Origin: Phoronis australis
Lineage: Eukaryota; Phoronida; Phoronidae
Length of the DNA stretch: 64,000 nt
Reading direction: 5' to 3'
Assembly (NCBI GenBank): GCA_002633005.1
Contig: NMRA01000039.1
Location: forward strand, 1,159,471 to 1,223,470
Shown here: positions 37,021-48,218 of the stretch, piece after piece
How the letters are laid out: every line of letters begins with the position of its first letter
How positions within the stretch are numbered: position 1 is the first letter of the stretch
Notes under the pieces: model-generated
Databases searched by the model: none
What the model was told of the DNA's origin: nothing
Seen by the model: the letters and a program-made list of their open reading frames with translations, nothing else
Made by a program: the position numbers and the translations under genes

Positions 37021-38297
37021 ATTTACAGTCGAGGTGATGGATATTACCTGACTATGACCTAAATATTCGTCAGAAGACAGAACAACGTGGTCTCATCTTT
37101 CCTGAACTATGATATATGTTCTATTATTCCCCTACACTGAACTGTATCCTTAATGCTTTATTAGGATAGGGCTTTAATGGTATATACACTTGTCTAAAAA
37201 CTAAAAGATTTATGAGTCGTATGTCCAAAAGACAGTCACTTTAAACCAATACTAGTCACACATACTGTTTATGGATCTTCTTGAAAAATTGATGTCATTC
37301 ATGGAAACCCATACCATCTGATACTGTGTAGAGCAAAAAGTGAGCATGGCGATCTGTTTTTATTGACAATCCGGACAATGGTGGTCATATCAGTAAGTGT
37401 GCACACACCTGGTGTTTGTTTTGCAATGCTGGAATTGTCTTTATTAGTGATTTGTATGGTAATGAGGTCACAAGCACCTAAGTCACTTTCCCATTAGAGG
37501 CAAAACTTCGCTTTTGCTGAAGTCTCAATAAGTGGGAAAGGTTACCCCCGGTAGATAATCTGCAAGCAAAACTCCACTTAAAATATGGTTTAAAAGCAAA
37601 GCTTCGGTAGTCGTTGAAACTTTGGTGTAGTGGAAACATTCAAAGCGAAGCGTCATGGAAATTATCGTTGGAGGTTGCAGCAATAATATATGATTACGCG
37701 TAAATCGCAAAACGTGTTCTTTGTTATTGCAGCGTAGCCGATGTGCTGATGTGTAGACGGACATAAATAAATAAAAGAGCGTATCTGATGATAAATGACA
37801 CTGATCATTTTCATAAACACTCGTAAATGACAGGGGAACAATTTTCAATTAGCATCGAACCTACTAGTCAACATTTGTTTGAGAGTACAAATGAACTGGT
37901 TGTCTGTTGTCATAGAGATAACTTCGATCTTGCTGTCTAATCAGAAAGGCAAGTGAAGTTTCAGCAAAGCTTCGGTAGTGGGAAAGCAACCCTAGTCCTG
38001 TATTCGCATTCAGAGGTCAGAGGTTATTGTGAGTGGGTGCAAAAGGGCTTTTGATCCAAGGCCCAGGGTCTCATCTCCGATTTTAGACTACTCTGACTCA
38101 AAATGTAGCATTATTCGAGTACAAATTCAAAGGTGCCGAGCTATTAGTGAAATTTAGAGTCAAGTTTCAAGGTCAGATATTAGACCAGGAGCCCTGATCT
38201 TGGTGCTTTGAATGTAGTTAGTATGAAAGTGCACCTTAAATGTGCAAAGCTTAGGTTGTTGCCTCTTTAACATGTTTGTTTCATTCTACCTGTGCAG

Positions 38298-38428
38298 GTG
38301 TAGAGGTTGACCATAACGGTCTGGACAGCAATCTTGGCGAGGACAGCGACAGTCTCGGTAACTCTAAGACGAGTAAAACGAGCATCACGCCACCACCCAG
38401 GGAGAAGAGGAAACCGTTCTTCAGGAAG
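38298..38428 (+). CDS. CACNB: CaV-beta exon 6 (HOOK, exon-7A-like)
   Basis: A 131-bp exon between CTGTGCAG and GTGAGC. It completes a Gly codon and encodes VEVDHNGLDSNLGEDSDSLG, ending PPPREKRKPFFRK in phase 0. The NGLDS...EKRKPFF pattern matches the vertebrate CACNB2 exon 7A product, which ends EKRMPFFKK and is spliced directly to the GK start TEHTPPY. Here the following GK exon likewise begins TENTPPY, so exon 6 can join 45363 directly, making the intervening exon at 40732 optional. Confidence 0.93.
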
Positions 38429-38607
38429 GTGAGCCGCTGCCTCCCATAAACCCACTTGGGTCTTGGGGGTCTAATGTAATCAAGTCTCTTGACTACTCCA
38501 ATGTATTTGTAGGAATTTTCTTGATGCTGTTGCAGCGTGAATTTGTAGTGAAATGGCAGCTGGGCTGGCCCGATTCTCTGCCATTCTTATTAATATTAGA
38601 AACCCCA

Positions 38608-38621
38608 GCGCCATCTATTGA
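38608..38621 (-). promoter_or_regulatory. CTCF-like motif
   Basis: On the minus strand TCAATAGATGGCGC has two mismatches to the CTCF core. Confidence 0.25.
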
Positions 38622-39366
38622 CCAGTGTTCCTGTCTTCCCTGAGCTCCTAGCCGATGACGTAGGGTTCCAGTAGCTACCACGCGCGCTGATCTTGCATGA
38701 TCACCCATCACGTAGACCCTTCGTGATTACGGCTCTGCTGACCTCTCTTGGTGACCTCTCTTTGTGACCTCTCTTGGTGACCTTTCATGACTCGTCTAAC
38801 ATGCATGCCATGGTGATGGTCTGTTTTGGGGTGACTCGAGAACAACCTGGATAAAAGCCAGAAAGATATATGCTGCTGTGAAAGTCACCTTTACATTGAT
38901 TTGAAGGTCACCTTCACCACAGAAGTTCTAAGTCAAGGTCAAAGTTGCTATTGCGCTTCAGCAGGATCTTCACACAGACGCCAACGTTTGAAAATCACGG
39001 GTGCAAATGTCCTCTTCACAGTACATACCTTGAATTGCAATGTCTGAAGCTTAGGACAGTTTTGGCTAGTTGCTAAGCACTCGCTATGTCTCGCTGTAAA
39101 CAGCTTCCTGTCATCAGTCAACTTCCATCCTTACTAACCTATAAATAAATACCCTATCAAATATGCATGGCCTCCTGCTTAGAGCATGCCTGTAGCTTGG
39201 CATTCAGGTATTGAGCATGGTAGCACACTGACAAAGAGACCAAACGTTTTTGTCGAATGCTAAAAACGTCACTCAGATGGACCCCTTGGTGGCCAGTGGT
39301 GAATTTTATAACAGTAAATGTGATTATTATTGTCTTGTTTTCCAAGTATGATGTAGTCTTTTTATC

Positions 39367-39610
39367 GTAAAATCTCACCATTTTCGGACAAAAATAATAG
39401 CCAAAATTCCCCTTTTTTCACTTTCCGTGGCTTCTAACATGCTTGAGAATGAAGCAGTTTTTCAAAACATTCCCTGGCGATATCTGCAATACAGAATTTA
39501 TGCATTGTAAAGCATTAATTTGGTGTTGCGTATCTTTCACGGCAAAAATGAAACAATAAAATTTCACTTGATTGCCAAATTTTGATATTCCTAACTTGGT
39601 GAGATTTCCT
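39367..39610. mobile_element. MITE family A copy, inverted orientation
   Basis: GTAAAATCTCACCATTTTCGG at the left and CTAACTTGGTGAGATTTCCT at the right are inverted repeats. The interior has AATAAAATTTCACTTG near the right end. Confidence 0.8.
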
Positions 39611-40408
39611 CGCGGTGTATTGGTGTCGTGTAATGTAGATGCATTGGTGCAGCCAGTTGGTTTTTCTGGCTGTAAATGAAGTGCCTTAAAGTGACACCTG
39701 TTGGAAACCGTTCCCTTATGAGCACTTAACTGGCTGTTCTGAAAACACGTACATTGCGGTTTAAATTTTTCTTGAGCTATTAGATGTATTGTGTAGAATG
39801 TTGATTTATTTTTGTTATTGCACATTAGCAAATATTCTGTGGGGTATATCTGGAAAGTTCTGTCTAATCTTTTACTGATAAGTGACTGCCCAAAGAGTAG
39901 GTGTCCTTTTGACATGAAATTTGTCTGTTTCAAAGTGTGACTTTGGTTTCTGTTCGTAAGTCATTAGTGGTCTTTTCAAGGTTGCAAAAATGACCTTTAA
40001 TCTTGGTCTGGGGTAGAACTGCGAATATTCAATACAGCCATGTTCTCCCCAATATTTGACAATGTTATACAGCATGGTGTTATTTCAAATTAACTCTTTA
40101 TCGTGGAGTTGAATATTTCACAAAACACGTTGGCACATGTTTTCTTCGACTCACCCAATATAGATGTGGTGACCTCCGCATGTCGACTATGAATGAATTT
40201 GTCAATTGGGTTGTGTCAAAACGAATTTTGCTCAACCACTTTGCCCCAGATCTTCCAAAATGTAAAGGAGTTTATCCACAACTGGATGCTGGGTTATCAT
40301 TTTTGCCAGAGGCACTGAAAATTGGGAATTTTTGTGAAATGTTCATGTCCGTGACAAAATTTTATTGATAATTATCTGTTACACTATTAAGGTTGAGGCA
40401 CTCGCTAT

Positions 40409-40422
40409 TCACTAGGTGGCGC
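40409..40422 (+). promoter_or_regulatory. CTCF-like motif, strong match
   Basis: TCACTAGGTGGCGC followed by T matches the CTCF core at all but the first position. Confidence 0.45.
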
Positions 40423-40731
40423 TAGGGAAACAGTGGTCCTGCCTATAGAAATGTTTATACTCTGACCACGTTGGATCCTGACTCCAGGAATGCCCCCGTG
40501 CTGGAGAACAGGTTTATGTGCATGGTCTATTTAGATGATAAAAAGTAAAGCCCTCTCTTCCTTAGCCCCACCTAGTGAATGCGGAGTCACCCAATAGACC
40601 TGACCTGGCTTTTGTGTCTATAGTCACCAGCTAAATGCTTCTAATCGCACTCCTTGTCATGGCTTTGCATGTTGCTTTAACCTTTACCGTTCTGCATTTG
40701 CTTGTTGTCGTTGTTAACTCGCACTCGCCAG

Positions 40732-40881
40732 GACTCCAAACTACTCACGGACACATCCCACCTGGTGGCGACACCACGCACTAACCGCTCTGCGAGCACG
40801 GCGTGCCCGACACCACGCTCCCCCATCATCCAGACCAACGCTGACCTGGAAATCCCTGGTCAGAGCCCACGTCAGCCGGTG
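40732..40881 (+). CDS. CACNB: CaV-beta probable cassette exon (HOOK insert)
   Basis: A 150-bp, 50-codon frame lies between a pyrimidine-rich acceptor ending CTCGCCAG and the strong donor GTAAAG. It is phase 0 on both sides, so it can be included or skipped without a frame change. It encodes DSKLLTDTSHLVATPRTN, then RSASTACPTPRSPI, and ends QSPRQPV. This is Ser/Thr/Pro-rich with several TP and SP sites, as expected for HOOK sequence. Flanking exons 6 and 8 join directly in the vertebrate pattern, which suggests alternative use analogous to vertebrate exons 7A/7B/7C. A UG-rich tract follows the donor. The insert has no clear vertebrate counterpart. Confidence 0.7.
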
Positions 40882-40887
40882 GTAAAG

Positions 40888-40935
40888 AAGCGTTTGTGTG
40901 TTTGTGTTTGTGTGAGTGTGTGTCATGTGTTTGTG
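40888..40935 (+). promoter_or_regulatory. UG-rich intronic tract after cassette exon
   Basis: A run of TTTGTGTG and GTGTGTG units starts about 7 bp after the cassette donor. UG- and U-rich intronic tracts beside a donor are known binding sites for CELF, TIA and TDP-43 family splicing regulators. Binding here is inference. Confidence 0.4.
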
Positions 40936-42256
40936 AGTCCTTGCCTGCGTGACTTGGAGGTGTTACCTTCACCAGTTTGAAATTAGTAGGGTATCCTGCA
41001 ATGTTGTTTATTCAGTCGCCTTTTTTCACGAGGCAACGTGTGTGACCATTTATCGTGACATTCAAAAGTTTCTAACTAGGGACCAATTATTGCTTAAAGC
41101 TAAGACTTCCTGGCTAACACAACATAAGTGAGTTTATTATGACATAATGGTTCTGCTTTTGCAGTTATGTGTTTTCCTCACCCCACCCTGTGTCGTGTCA
41201 TTGTGTGTACGTGTCTTTGCTTTTTGCCTTACTACTGTTTCTTAATAGGCACAATTGCCTCCTGTGTACACAATCGCGACATAACTCTACTACAACCGTT
41301 TGGTATTGAGGATTGCTGTTCTTATTTATCGCCCCATTGTTTGGCTGTTGTCAACTTATGTTTTTGTCTTGCTCCTACGAGTCATTGCAGAGCGTTTGTA
41401 GCAGTGGTGCCTCAGACTTATGTCTTGAACATGCACTGTGCTAAATTTTTCATTTGGGAAAACGGTCATCATCGCCTCTGTCACCTTCTCGTGGCTGTTG
41501 ATTTTAGCTGATTTCAACTACCTTGTTCAGATGAACACTGTACTGTTTTCTGCTTAGGGACTTTCTAAGCTAGCCATGGATACTGGAAAATCAAAAGATT
41601 TTTTTTGTTGAATTATGAGACATCAGTTGATGAGCTGTAAAGGATACAGTGGAATGACAACTGAAAACAAATGCATTTTCAGGAGAGATTTATGTTTTGT
41701 TGTTTGTATTGCAAAAGAGTTAGCTTTACTTTAGACACCAAGTTAAGTATTGTTTTTGAATGGAACAGCTTCAGTGAATGTAGTATTCAAAGCCTATGTT
41801 GAATGGTAACACCTGTAAATTTGGTTCCTGCAGCATCGCTCTAAGCCCACCAGTGCCATAGATTACCAAATGTTAGAAACTGTTAGGCTTATTGGCTACC
41901 TTTTGTCTATGTCACTACGAAAACCACATTTTAAGTCTCATAGCTGTGAATAACACCCACACACACAATCTTGTTCTATTCAGACCGCTATCTAGTGCAA
42001 CTGTCATTGATTTTTGTTGTTTGTGCTGGGATCTCGCGGTGACACAATACAGCACAAAAAAGGCAACTTCACCTATCATTTGACGGGCCTACATTTGACT
42101 GATTTAACTCGCTTTTTCCTAATTTGCTGAGGCTTTCCTCGCACTATCTGGTTAGCCCAATACATCTAAACTAACAAAATTTCGTTGAAGTTAGGCTTTA
42201 AATTAATGGTTAAGTATTAAGTTCTCTCATAAGAGTACACGTGACATGAATCCTCT

Positions 42257-43412
42257 TAACCCTTTCAACACCGCAGACCGCTTACGCGGTCTCTGAAACT
42301 TAGCTCCATTCAACACCGTGGACCGCTTTATCGGTCTCACGATATGCCGAACTTCCAAGCAAAAGAATATTTGATTGGTTGGTTAGGGGAATTCTTTTGT
42401 GTATGTCACAAATTTAAATATAGCCTTACCTTCATTTCTAACAGCTTTTCTGATTCGTTGCTGAGATGTAACGTGAGTTATTGAAGGGGTTTTCCAAGAA
42501 TTTAGATCGATGACTCGCGAAAACAAAATGTGGGCCGACGGCGATTCAGACGTAGACTTTTCAAATGACGAAATTGGCAATAATTTGTATGCTTTTTACT
42601 TAATTAATATACAAGATTACCCAAAAGGAATTCTTACATATCTGGCCAGATTTTGTTGACTATTACGATAAAGAAGTTGAATTACATGGCTTTGAACCGG
42701 AAGAAAATTTTACAGGTCGCGAATTTCGCAATTGGGTCAAACAAACGCCGTTGAACTCCGACAACTTCGCAAATTTTCTTAACATGTGTAGTCTTCTAGA
42801 GTGTACAATGGTTCTGATAAGCAAGTTGAGTACTTTAGAAATTTCTATATTGATGAAATATTCAGTGAAATTGTCATAGTAATTAATTTGAACGCCCAAA
42901 CGAAGCACGAGTCACAACCGGAAGTGGACAAATTTGTTCTTTAAACGATACATTGAATTGGCAAATTGGCAAACAAACACCGGCATTTCAGGTGTTACTT
43001 ACCTGCATCACGTGAGAGAGTGAGATTTTTTAATTTTGGTGTTCTCTACATTTTGGTGTATCACACTTTGAAAATCAATGATAAATGGATTGTCTATGGA
43101 ATTTTGAAAACAAGCACCTCAGTTCAGCCCATGTGTGCTAAGTTACTTGGGGTTCAGGGACACAATGGCCGACAGTTACTTGGAGTTGAAAGAGTTAAGT
43201 GTTTTGATCTCCGTCAGCTAGCAACAGGGTTCTCATTGTTGCTATGGAAATAGTGTTTAGTGAAGACAGTGCAGTAATGATGTTCATCAAAGTGTTAAGA
43301 ACGGCTGTTTTTTGTTCTTGATTACGTCCTATTTGTGACTTAACACTCCCTTCATGTGTTGTCACATAAATCAAGAGGGTAAATTTAATGTGTCATCTGT
43401 GTTGAAAGTTTA
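42257..43412 (+). mobile_element. Degenerate piggyBac-like element
   Basis: The left end is TTAA then CCCTTTCAACACCGCAGACC. TTAA targets and CCCTTT starts are typical of the piggyBac superfamily. The right end carries the inverted GTGTTGAAAG followed by a mutated TTAA (TTTAG). Just inside the left end are two related short hairpins, GACCGC/GCGGTC and GACCG/CGGTC. Coding remnants lie in two frames: an acidic DGDSDVDFSNDEI segment from ATG 42510, and VDYYDKEVELHGFEPEENFT in the next frame from 42649. At about 1.15 kb with frame breaks it cannot encode a transposase. Confidence 0.5.
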
Positions 43413-43596
43413 GCCAGATGCAGCCCGTTAAACCCTAGTGCTACCTGCTGGTGTTGTGGGTATTTTGCCCAGCTTTTGGACTCTCTTGCCAATTTTCACT
43501 TCATTTGCTTGCAATTCATCTATTAAAACTTCCTTTCAATTGGTTATACAGTTGTTCTAATCTGTGACACGCAATCGTTTCGTAAACTCTATCTTT

Positions 43597-44453
43597 GATT
43601 GGCAAATGATTAAAAGAAGTCATTCGGTAAAACTAAACTTTGATTGGCCACAGACGATTCAACCAGTAATTCTCATTTTTGATTGGCTGCAGGTGAGTGG
43701 CCACATAAAATATCGCTCACTTCCTGAAATACTACAGTGCTCACTCTATTTATGCGATATTTACCCACAATGCTGTGCATTCGTCGGGCTTTGGGCCTTG
43801 AACACTCTTGCCGTGCTGATAACTATTTTGCATTGAGATTAGTTTGCCATTTGTCATTCCTATGCAAATAAAGTTGTAAAAAATTGAAAAGCTGAATTAG
43901 ATACAATAAAACATTCTTATCTCGTCCAACTCGGCCCACAAGTGTGTTCATGGATTTGCACTAGGAAAACTAGGTCTATCACATAACGGATTTTTCTACC
44001 TCTAAAAGAAGAGGTGATTTCAAGAATTCATCCAGTGAAACTCATTTTTTGATTATTCAAGTACAAGTTGGCCCTGAATGTGGCGCTCAACAGTTTTTTT
44101 TTCTGATTTTGGGCTTGAAAACCAGGTCATGTCAACTCCAACAGTCTATACCACAGGATGTTCAAAACCGGAAAGTATGAACTGTATATCGGGCCAAAGA
44201 AAACCTTGCACAATGTCTATTGAAAGTGTTTCCAAAGTCAAACTTTCCATCTTTTACAACTGTCGGAAGTGCAGCTGGTTACTTGAAAAACGAGCAAAAA
44301 TATGCCGAATCGGCTCAAAGAAGCTATTGAGTGCCACCTATGTATGTCATTCAGCAGATTCCATCTTTGATTGGCCGTGTACTATTCATCCATTTAAGGT
44401 CACCTTCGGTTGTCCACATATAATTTGTCCAGTTAATCTCCTCTATGATTGGC
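43597..44453. repeat. Diverged repeats carrying CCAAT boxes
   Basis: Five copies of TGATTGGC (inverted CCAAT) occur at 43597, 43642, 43681, 44367 and 44447. The first three are spaced 39-45 bp apart, each preceded by a CTNTATCTT- or ACTTT-type segment. They look like remnants of a roughly 40-bp tandem repeat. Confidence 0.55.
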
Positions 44454-44874
44454 AGTTTACAGTGCACTCCATTCAATAAAATTTGTTCTTGAATAACCAC
44501 TTATGAGCAATTTCAGTTAACTTTGTTGCCGGTTTTCACTTTCGAGAAGCAATTCACTTTGACACTTATTCTCATGTCGATGTTGTGTGGAAAATTTTCA
44601 GGCTATAGTTGCTTACAGATGGGACCTGGATTTTGAGAAGTAGTTTCTTTGTCTGAACATCTGGAATTAAACTGCTGGTGAAAATCCTGGACCTTTTAGT
44701 GACCAGTGCCAAGATTCAGCTTCTTCAAGTTGATACAAAAATAATTGCCAAAACTATTCTTTTTCGAATTTTGTTACGTCGTTGCTGTAAGTCCTCAAAA
44801 TGTCATGAAGCATGTTTGAGTTAATAGCTCAAAACCCGTTGGTAATAGTGACACAAAAGTTTCCATTAGTAACC

Positions 44875-45117
44875 GCAATTCTTCCCTTGGTTAGCACACG
44901 AGATGGACGACAAGTGAAATTCTATTTCCTTCAATTTCCTCTCAAAAATAAAGATTTGCAACGTTCTATTCTGTTGCCAGCATAGTTTGCACTATGTGGC
45001 TATCATAAAACACCTTTTGGTGGAAGTTTCCATTATTTGTAGTAAAGTAGTCAGCCTTTAAAAATGGAAAAATGACAAATTTTGGCGGTTATCTTCGTGT
45101 AAAATAAGGGGAGAATC
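44875..45117. mobile_element. MITE family A copy
   Basis: GATGGACGACAAGTGAAATTC near the left, AAAAATGGAAAAATGACAAA near the right, and GTAAAATAAGGGGAGAATC at the end. Confidence 0.65.
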
Positions 45118-45362
45118 GGGGCAACTTATTTTTGTTGAGAAATCTGTGGAAGTAGAATTTGTCTTATTTTTTCCATCGTAGTGTTCTAAATTGAAAAAAC
45201 TATTCCACGAAGATAAAGTCGAACGTAGAACATAATGATGACGGGTTAATTCAGTTTGGGTACAGTTTGACCCGGTAACACTGATGACGTGTGTTTTATT
45301 CTCAAAACTTTTCCCCCTGTGGAACTGGTTAGCTGGTAACCATCGTATGTCCTATTTTTCAG

Positions 45363-45502
45363 ACGGAGAACACGCCCCCGTACGAAGTAGTGCCTTCCAT
45401 GCGTCCGGTGGTTCTGATTGGTCCTTCACTGAAAGGTTACGAGGTCACCGATATGATGCAAAAAGCCCTGTTCGACTATCTGAAACATCGCTTCGAAGGA
45501 AA
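45363..45502 (+). CDS. CACNB: CaV-beta exon 8 (GK domain start)
   Basis: A 140-bp exon between CCTATTTTTCAG and GTGAGT. It enters in phase 0 and leaves two bases (AA) of a split Lys codon. It encodes [20 protein letters not shown], then [13 protein letters not shown] and [13 protein letters not shown]. This is the start of the guanylate-kinase-like domain. The P-loop position reads GPSLKGY and is not a working GxxxxGK ATP site, as in all CaV-beta. [13 protein letters not shown] starts the region once called the beta interaction domain. Confidence 0.98.
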
Positions 45503-46598
45503 GTGAGTACGAGTCATATTTTTGTCGCTTAAGGTCCGGTCGCACTTAGCAATTTGTCTTCAATGCGGCTGCGGCTAGTTGCTGCAATTTTATCATGTAC
45601 GCTTAGCGATTGCCTGCATCTCGTCTGTAACATGCAAGTCACAGTGACATGCAAGTCACAGTGACATGCAAGTCACAGTGACGTGCAAGTCACAGTGACG
45701 TGCAAGTCACAGTGACGTGCAAGTCACAGTGACGTGCAAGTCACAGTGACGTGCAAGTCACAGTGACGTGCAAGTCACAGTGACGTGCAAGTCACAGTGA
45801 CGTGCAAGTCACAGTGACGTGCATGTCACAGTGACATGCATGTCACAGTGACAATCGACGGCTAAGCAGTGAATCTGCATATACAATGAAGTGTCCACAC
45901 TTAGCGAGGAGTCGACAGTTGCGTTGCTGACAATTCGGACTGGCCTTAAAATAATTTGGATAGGTTTCACGCTGTAAAAATATGAAAATGCTGGCGTCTT
46001 TGTAAAGCAGCTTTGGTTTTCGCCGTGGCGCATCTATAATGTTGAATTGAGGCTGGGTAAATTACGTGCACAGTACAAGCTTTACTTGATAAAAATATCT
46101 CTTTTGGCATAATATTTGTCCATAATTATATTCATCTTGTAATATTCCTTGTCGTAATAGGATTCTATTCTTGGTACCAAGTAGCACATTGAAAATATCA
46201 GCAACTCATAGAAAACACTTCAAACAGCTTATTATTTTAAATGTCATTTAATAGGAGTAAGTAATGATTCTAAATAAGAAGCCGTTTTCTTAGTTTATTA
46301 GGGTTAGCCAACTCTTATATTGATAATTTGAAATTGACATATGTACACATTACCTGTAACTTGTGTTGGTAACGGAAATATAATCCTATCACAGTAAGGA
46401 CTATTATGAGGCTGACTTTGTGGGAGCAAAAAGACCGATTCGATTTTCATGTCTTATCCAGTTAAACAGGGCAAAATGCTCAACTGTTGAATGGCATGTC
46501 ATCATTTACATCTCGGGGCAACTGTACAACAAAATGTCATCATTTTTTACTCTTACTGTGGTCAAGTATGTGTCATCGTTTATGCTCATCCTTTTCAG
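45503..46598. other. CACNB: Intron 8
   Basis: A 1.1-kb intron with a 17-bp minisatellite at 45628-45853. The rest is unique A/T-rich DNA. Confidence 0.9.
45628..45853. repeat. 17-bp minisatellite with palindromic core
   Basis: About 13 head-to-tail copies of GTGACGTGCAAGTCACA, with A/G and A/T variants at the array ends. Each junction forms the palindrome GTCACAGTGAC, and the interior also contains TGACGTGCA. It begins about 125 bp after the exon 8 donor. Confidence 0.95.
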
Positions 46599-46711
46599 AA
46601 TCACAATTACTAGAGTAACAGCAGACATTTCGCTAGCCAAACGGTCTCTGCTGAATAACCCAAACAAGTTGGCCATTATTGAGCGCTCCAACAGTCGGTC
46701 TTCTGGAATAG
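46599..46711 (+). CDS. CACNB: CaV-beta exon 9 (GK domain)
   Basis: A 113-bp exon between CCTTTTCAG and GTAGTG. It completes Lys and encodes [20 protein letters not shown] then [17 protein letters not shown], leaving one base (G). The [14 protein letters not shown] and IIERSN motifs are near-invariant in CaV-beta. This is where the vertebrate sequence reads RSSLAEVQSEIERIF; here the last residues are SSGI before [11 protein letters not shown]. Confidence 0.98.
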
Positions 46712-47242
46712 GTAGTGTATTCAGCAACTCATACTCTTTACTGACATGTGGTTTTAATTGGCAGGTAACGGTGGACAGATGGTAACAAATTATTTTTAAT
46801 TGCTTCTTGGGAGGGCTTGTTTGAAGTCACCATATTCCAGGGCATCATTACCTGCATTCGTTCATATGGCAGAATTCACATATTTCAGTTGTAAATAGAA
46901 ATTCTACTTTTTAAACGAATATTATAAATATAATCTTTAAATTCCGCTTCCGCACAAGTGACAATTGTCTTGCCACCAACACGTGTAAGTGGTTGTACAT
47001 TCTTCCCGAAGGTGTCGCTGATCTTTTTATGGTTTCTGCTTCAAATACATGGCATGTAGTAAACTGAAATAGTGTTGTCGACCAGGTGTCGCCAACTATT
47101 TTACAGTAAAACAGAATTTGCTAATTCATTAAATTGACTAGACTTGTAAAAACGAACACAATTATCCTGTTGATGACTTCTTGGGTTACTTTTGTAAGTG
47201 GCATATTGTTGTCTGACCTGTCTTATGTTGTTTTGCTCACAG
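46712..47242. other. CACNB: Intron 9
   Basis: A 531-bp A/T-rich intron with no further feature seen. Confidence 0.9.
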
Positions 47243-47394
47243 CCATTGTGCAAGCAGAGATCGAGAGGATATTCGAACTTGCCCGGAGCCTCCAATTGGT
47301 CGTTCTAGACTGTGATACCATCAACCATCCATCGCAACTAGCCAAAACCTCACTAGCACCCATCCTCGTCTATGTGAAGATATCAGCACCAAAG
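47243..47394 (+). CDS. CACNB: CaV-beta exon 10 (GK domain core)
   Basis: A 152-bp exon between TTTGCTCACAG and GTAGGG. It completes Ala and encodes [20 protein letters not shown], then [20 protein letters not shown] and [10 protein letters not shown], ending in phase 0. The ERIFELA, LD-DTINHP and KTSLAPI motifs identify the CaV-beta GK domain. Part of this exon lines the hydrophobic groove that grips the alpha-1 interaction domain in the family's known structures. Confidence 0.98.
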
Positions 47395-48177
47395 GTAGGG
47401 TCAAAGGTCACCGGTTCACTAGGGATTGTCACAGTGCACTTGGCTTACTCGCACTAGATGGAGTTCGCATGTGTGTGACATTCAGTGTAGGTCCTGAGGT
47501 TCTACTAGATATGTTAACACATTGACCATTTCTGATAAACACTTGTTGCATCGCGTTCCCAACAGTAAGCAGAGATATAGCAACAAGTATATGTCACCCG
47601 CACCTACTGGCAATCTTGAGGGGACTTCAAGCAGCTAGACACCTGCGTTCCCTCAGAGAAGTGAATGTTTCATTAAGACCATTTACTGCTGCAATATTTG
47701 TCTCCATGTGTTCCTGCGATCACAGTTGATTTATGGGTTTGCAAGGAATGGACAGTTTATTGTTCAGGTCATGGTTGGTCGGCACCTAAAATAAGCCGCC
47801 GTGGCAAGCCAGCTTATAGAGCCTGGACGTTAGCGATGGCAAAGTGTCAGTTCCTTTAAAGCCGTGAAATCACTTGTAATTTGGTTTGCATAATGTGAAA
47901 TTTGAGACTAATATTATGACAGTGAGTGGTCTATGTCAAAAATTGTGTTTTGTAATGGAAGGCTGGTTTATAGCCACTTTGAGTGGTGTTGTTTATTTAA
48001 TGCTTTTTAACATGGGGCTAGAAATGATTCCATGGCCATGGCTCTAAGATTTTTGCTGCTGGTCTGGTGTTTGCTGGTGCGAGACTGGCGTTTAGGGAAT
48101 CGTAGCTGAAATTTGGAGGTGTGGTCATGGTACTGTTTCTTGTTTCCACCCCCTGAACGTGACATTGTCAAGATGTG

Positions 48178-48218
<41 letters not shown>

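Larger units (their letters stand above)
36646..38297. other. CACNB: Intron 5
   Basis: A 1.65-kb intron with a CTCF-like motif at 36653-36666 and a well-preserved MITE family A copy at 36773-37020. No exon was seen. Confidence 0.85.
38429..40731. other. CACNB: Intron 6
   Basis: A 2.3-kb intron. It has a CTCF-like motif at 38608, a four-fold GTGACCTCTCTT repeat at 38747-38788, a MITE family A copy at 39367-39610 and a CTCF-like motif at 40409. A 171-codon minus-strand frame (39418-39933) overlaps the MITE and is not a recognised protein. Confidence 0.8.
40882..45362. other. CACNB: Intron 7
   Basis: A 4.5-kb intron. It holds a decayed piggyBac-like element (42257-43412), a cluster of CCAAT-box repeats (43597-44453) and a MITE family A copy (44875-45117). 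Two longer open frames (41167-41511 and 44078-44479, plus strand) are Cys-rich but unlike any family I recognise and lack matching splice sites. Confidence 0.8.

Noticed and set aside
39418-39933. 171-codon minus-strand frame
   Set aside because: One of the longest frames in the window, but it overlaps a MITE copy, resembles no family I know, and has no splice or promoter support.
41167-41511. 114-codon Cys-rich plus-strand frame in intron 7
   Set aside because: No signal peptide pattern, no conserved Cys spacing, and no matching splice phase; most likely chance.
44078-44479. 133-codon plus-strand frame
   Set aside because: It translates the CCAAT-box repeat region; no recognised domain.
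45628-45853. CRISPR array
   Set aside because: The 17-bp units are directly adjacent with no unique spacers, and the genome is animal.
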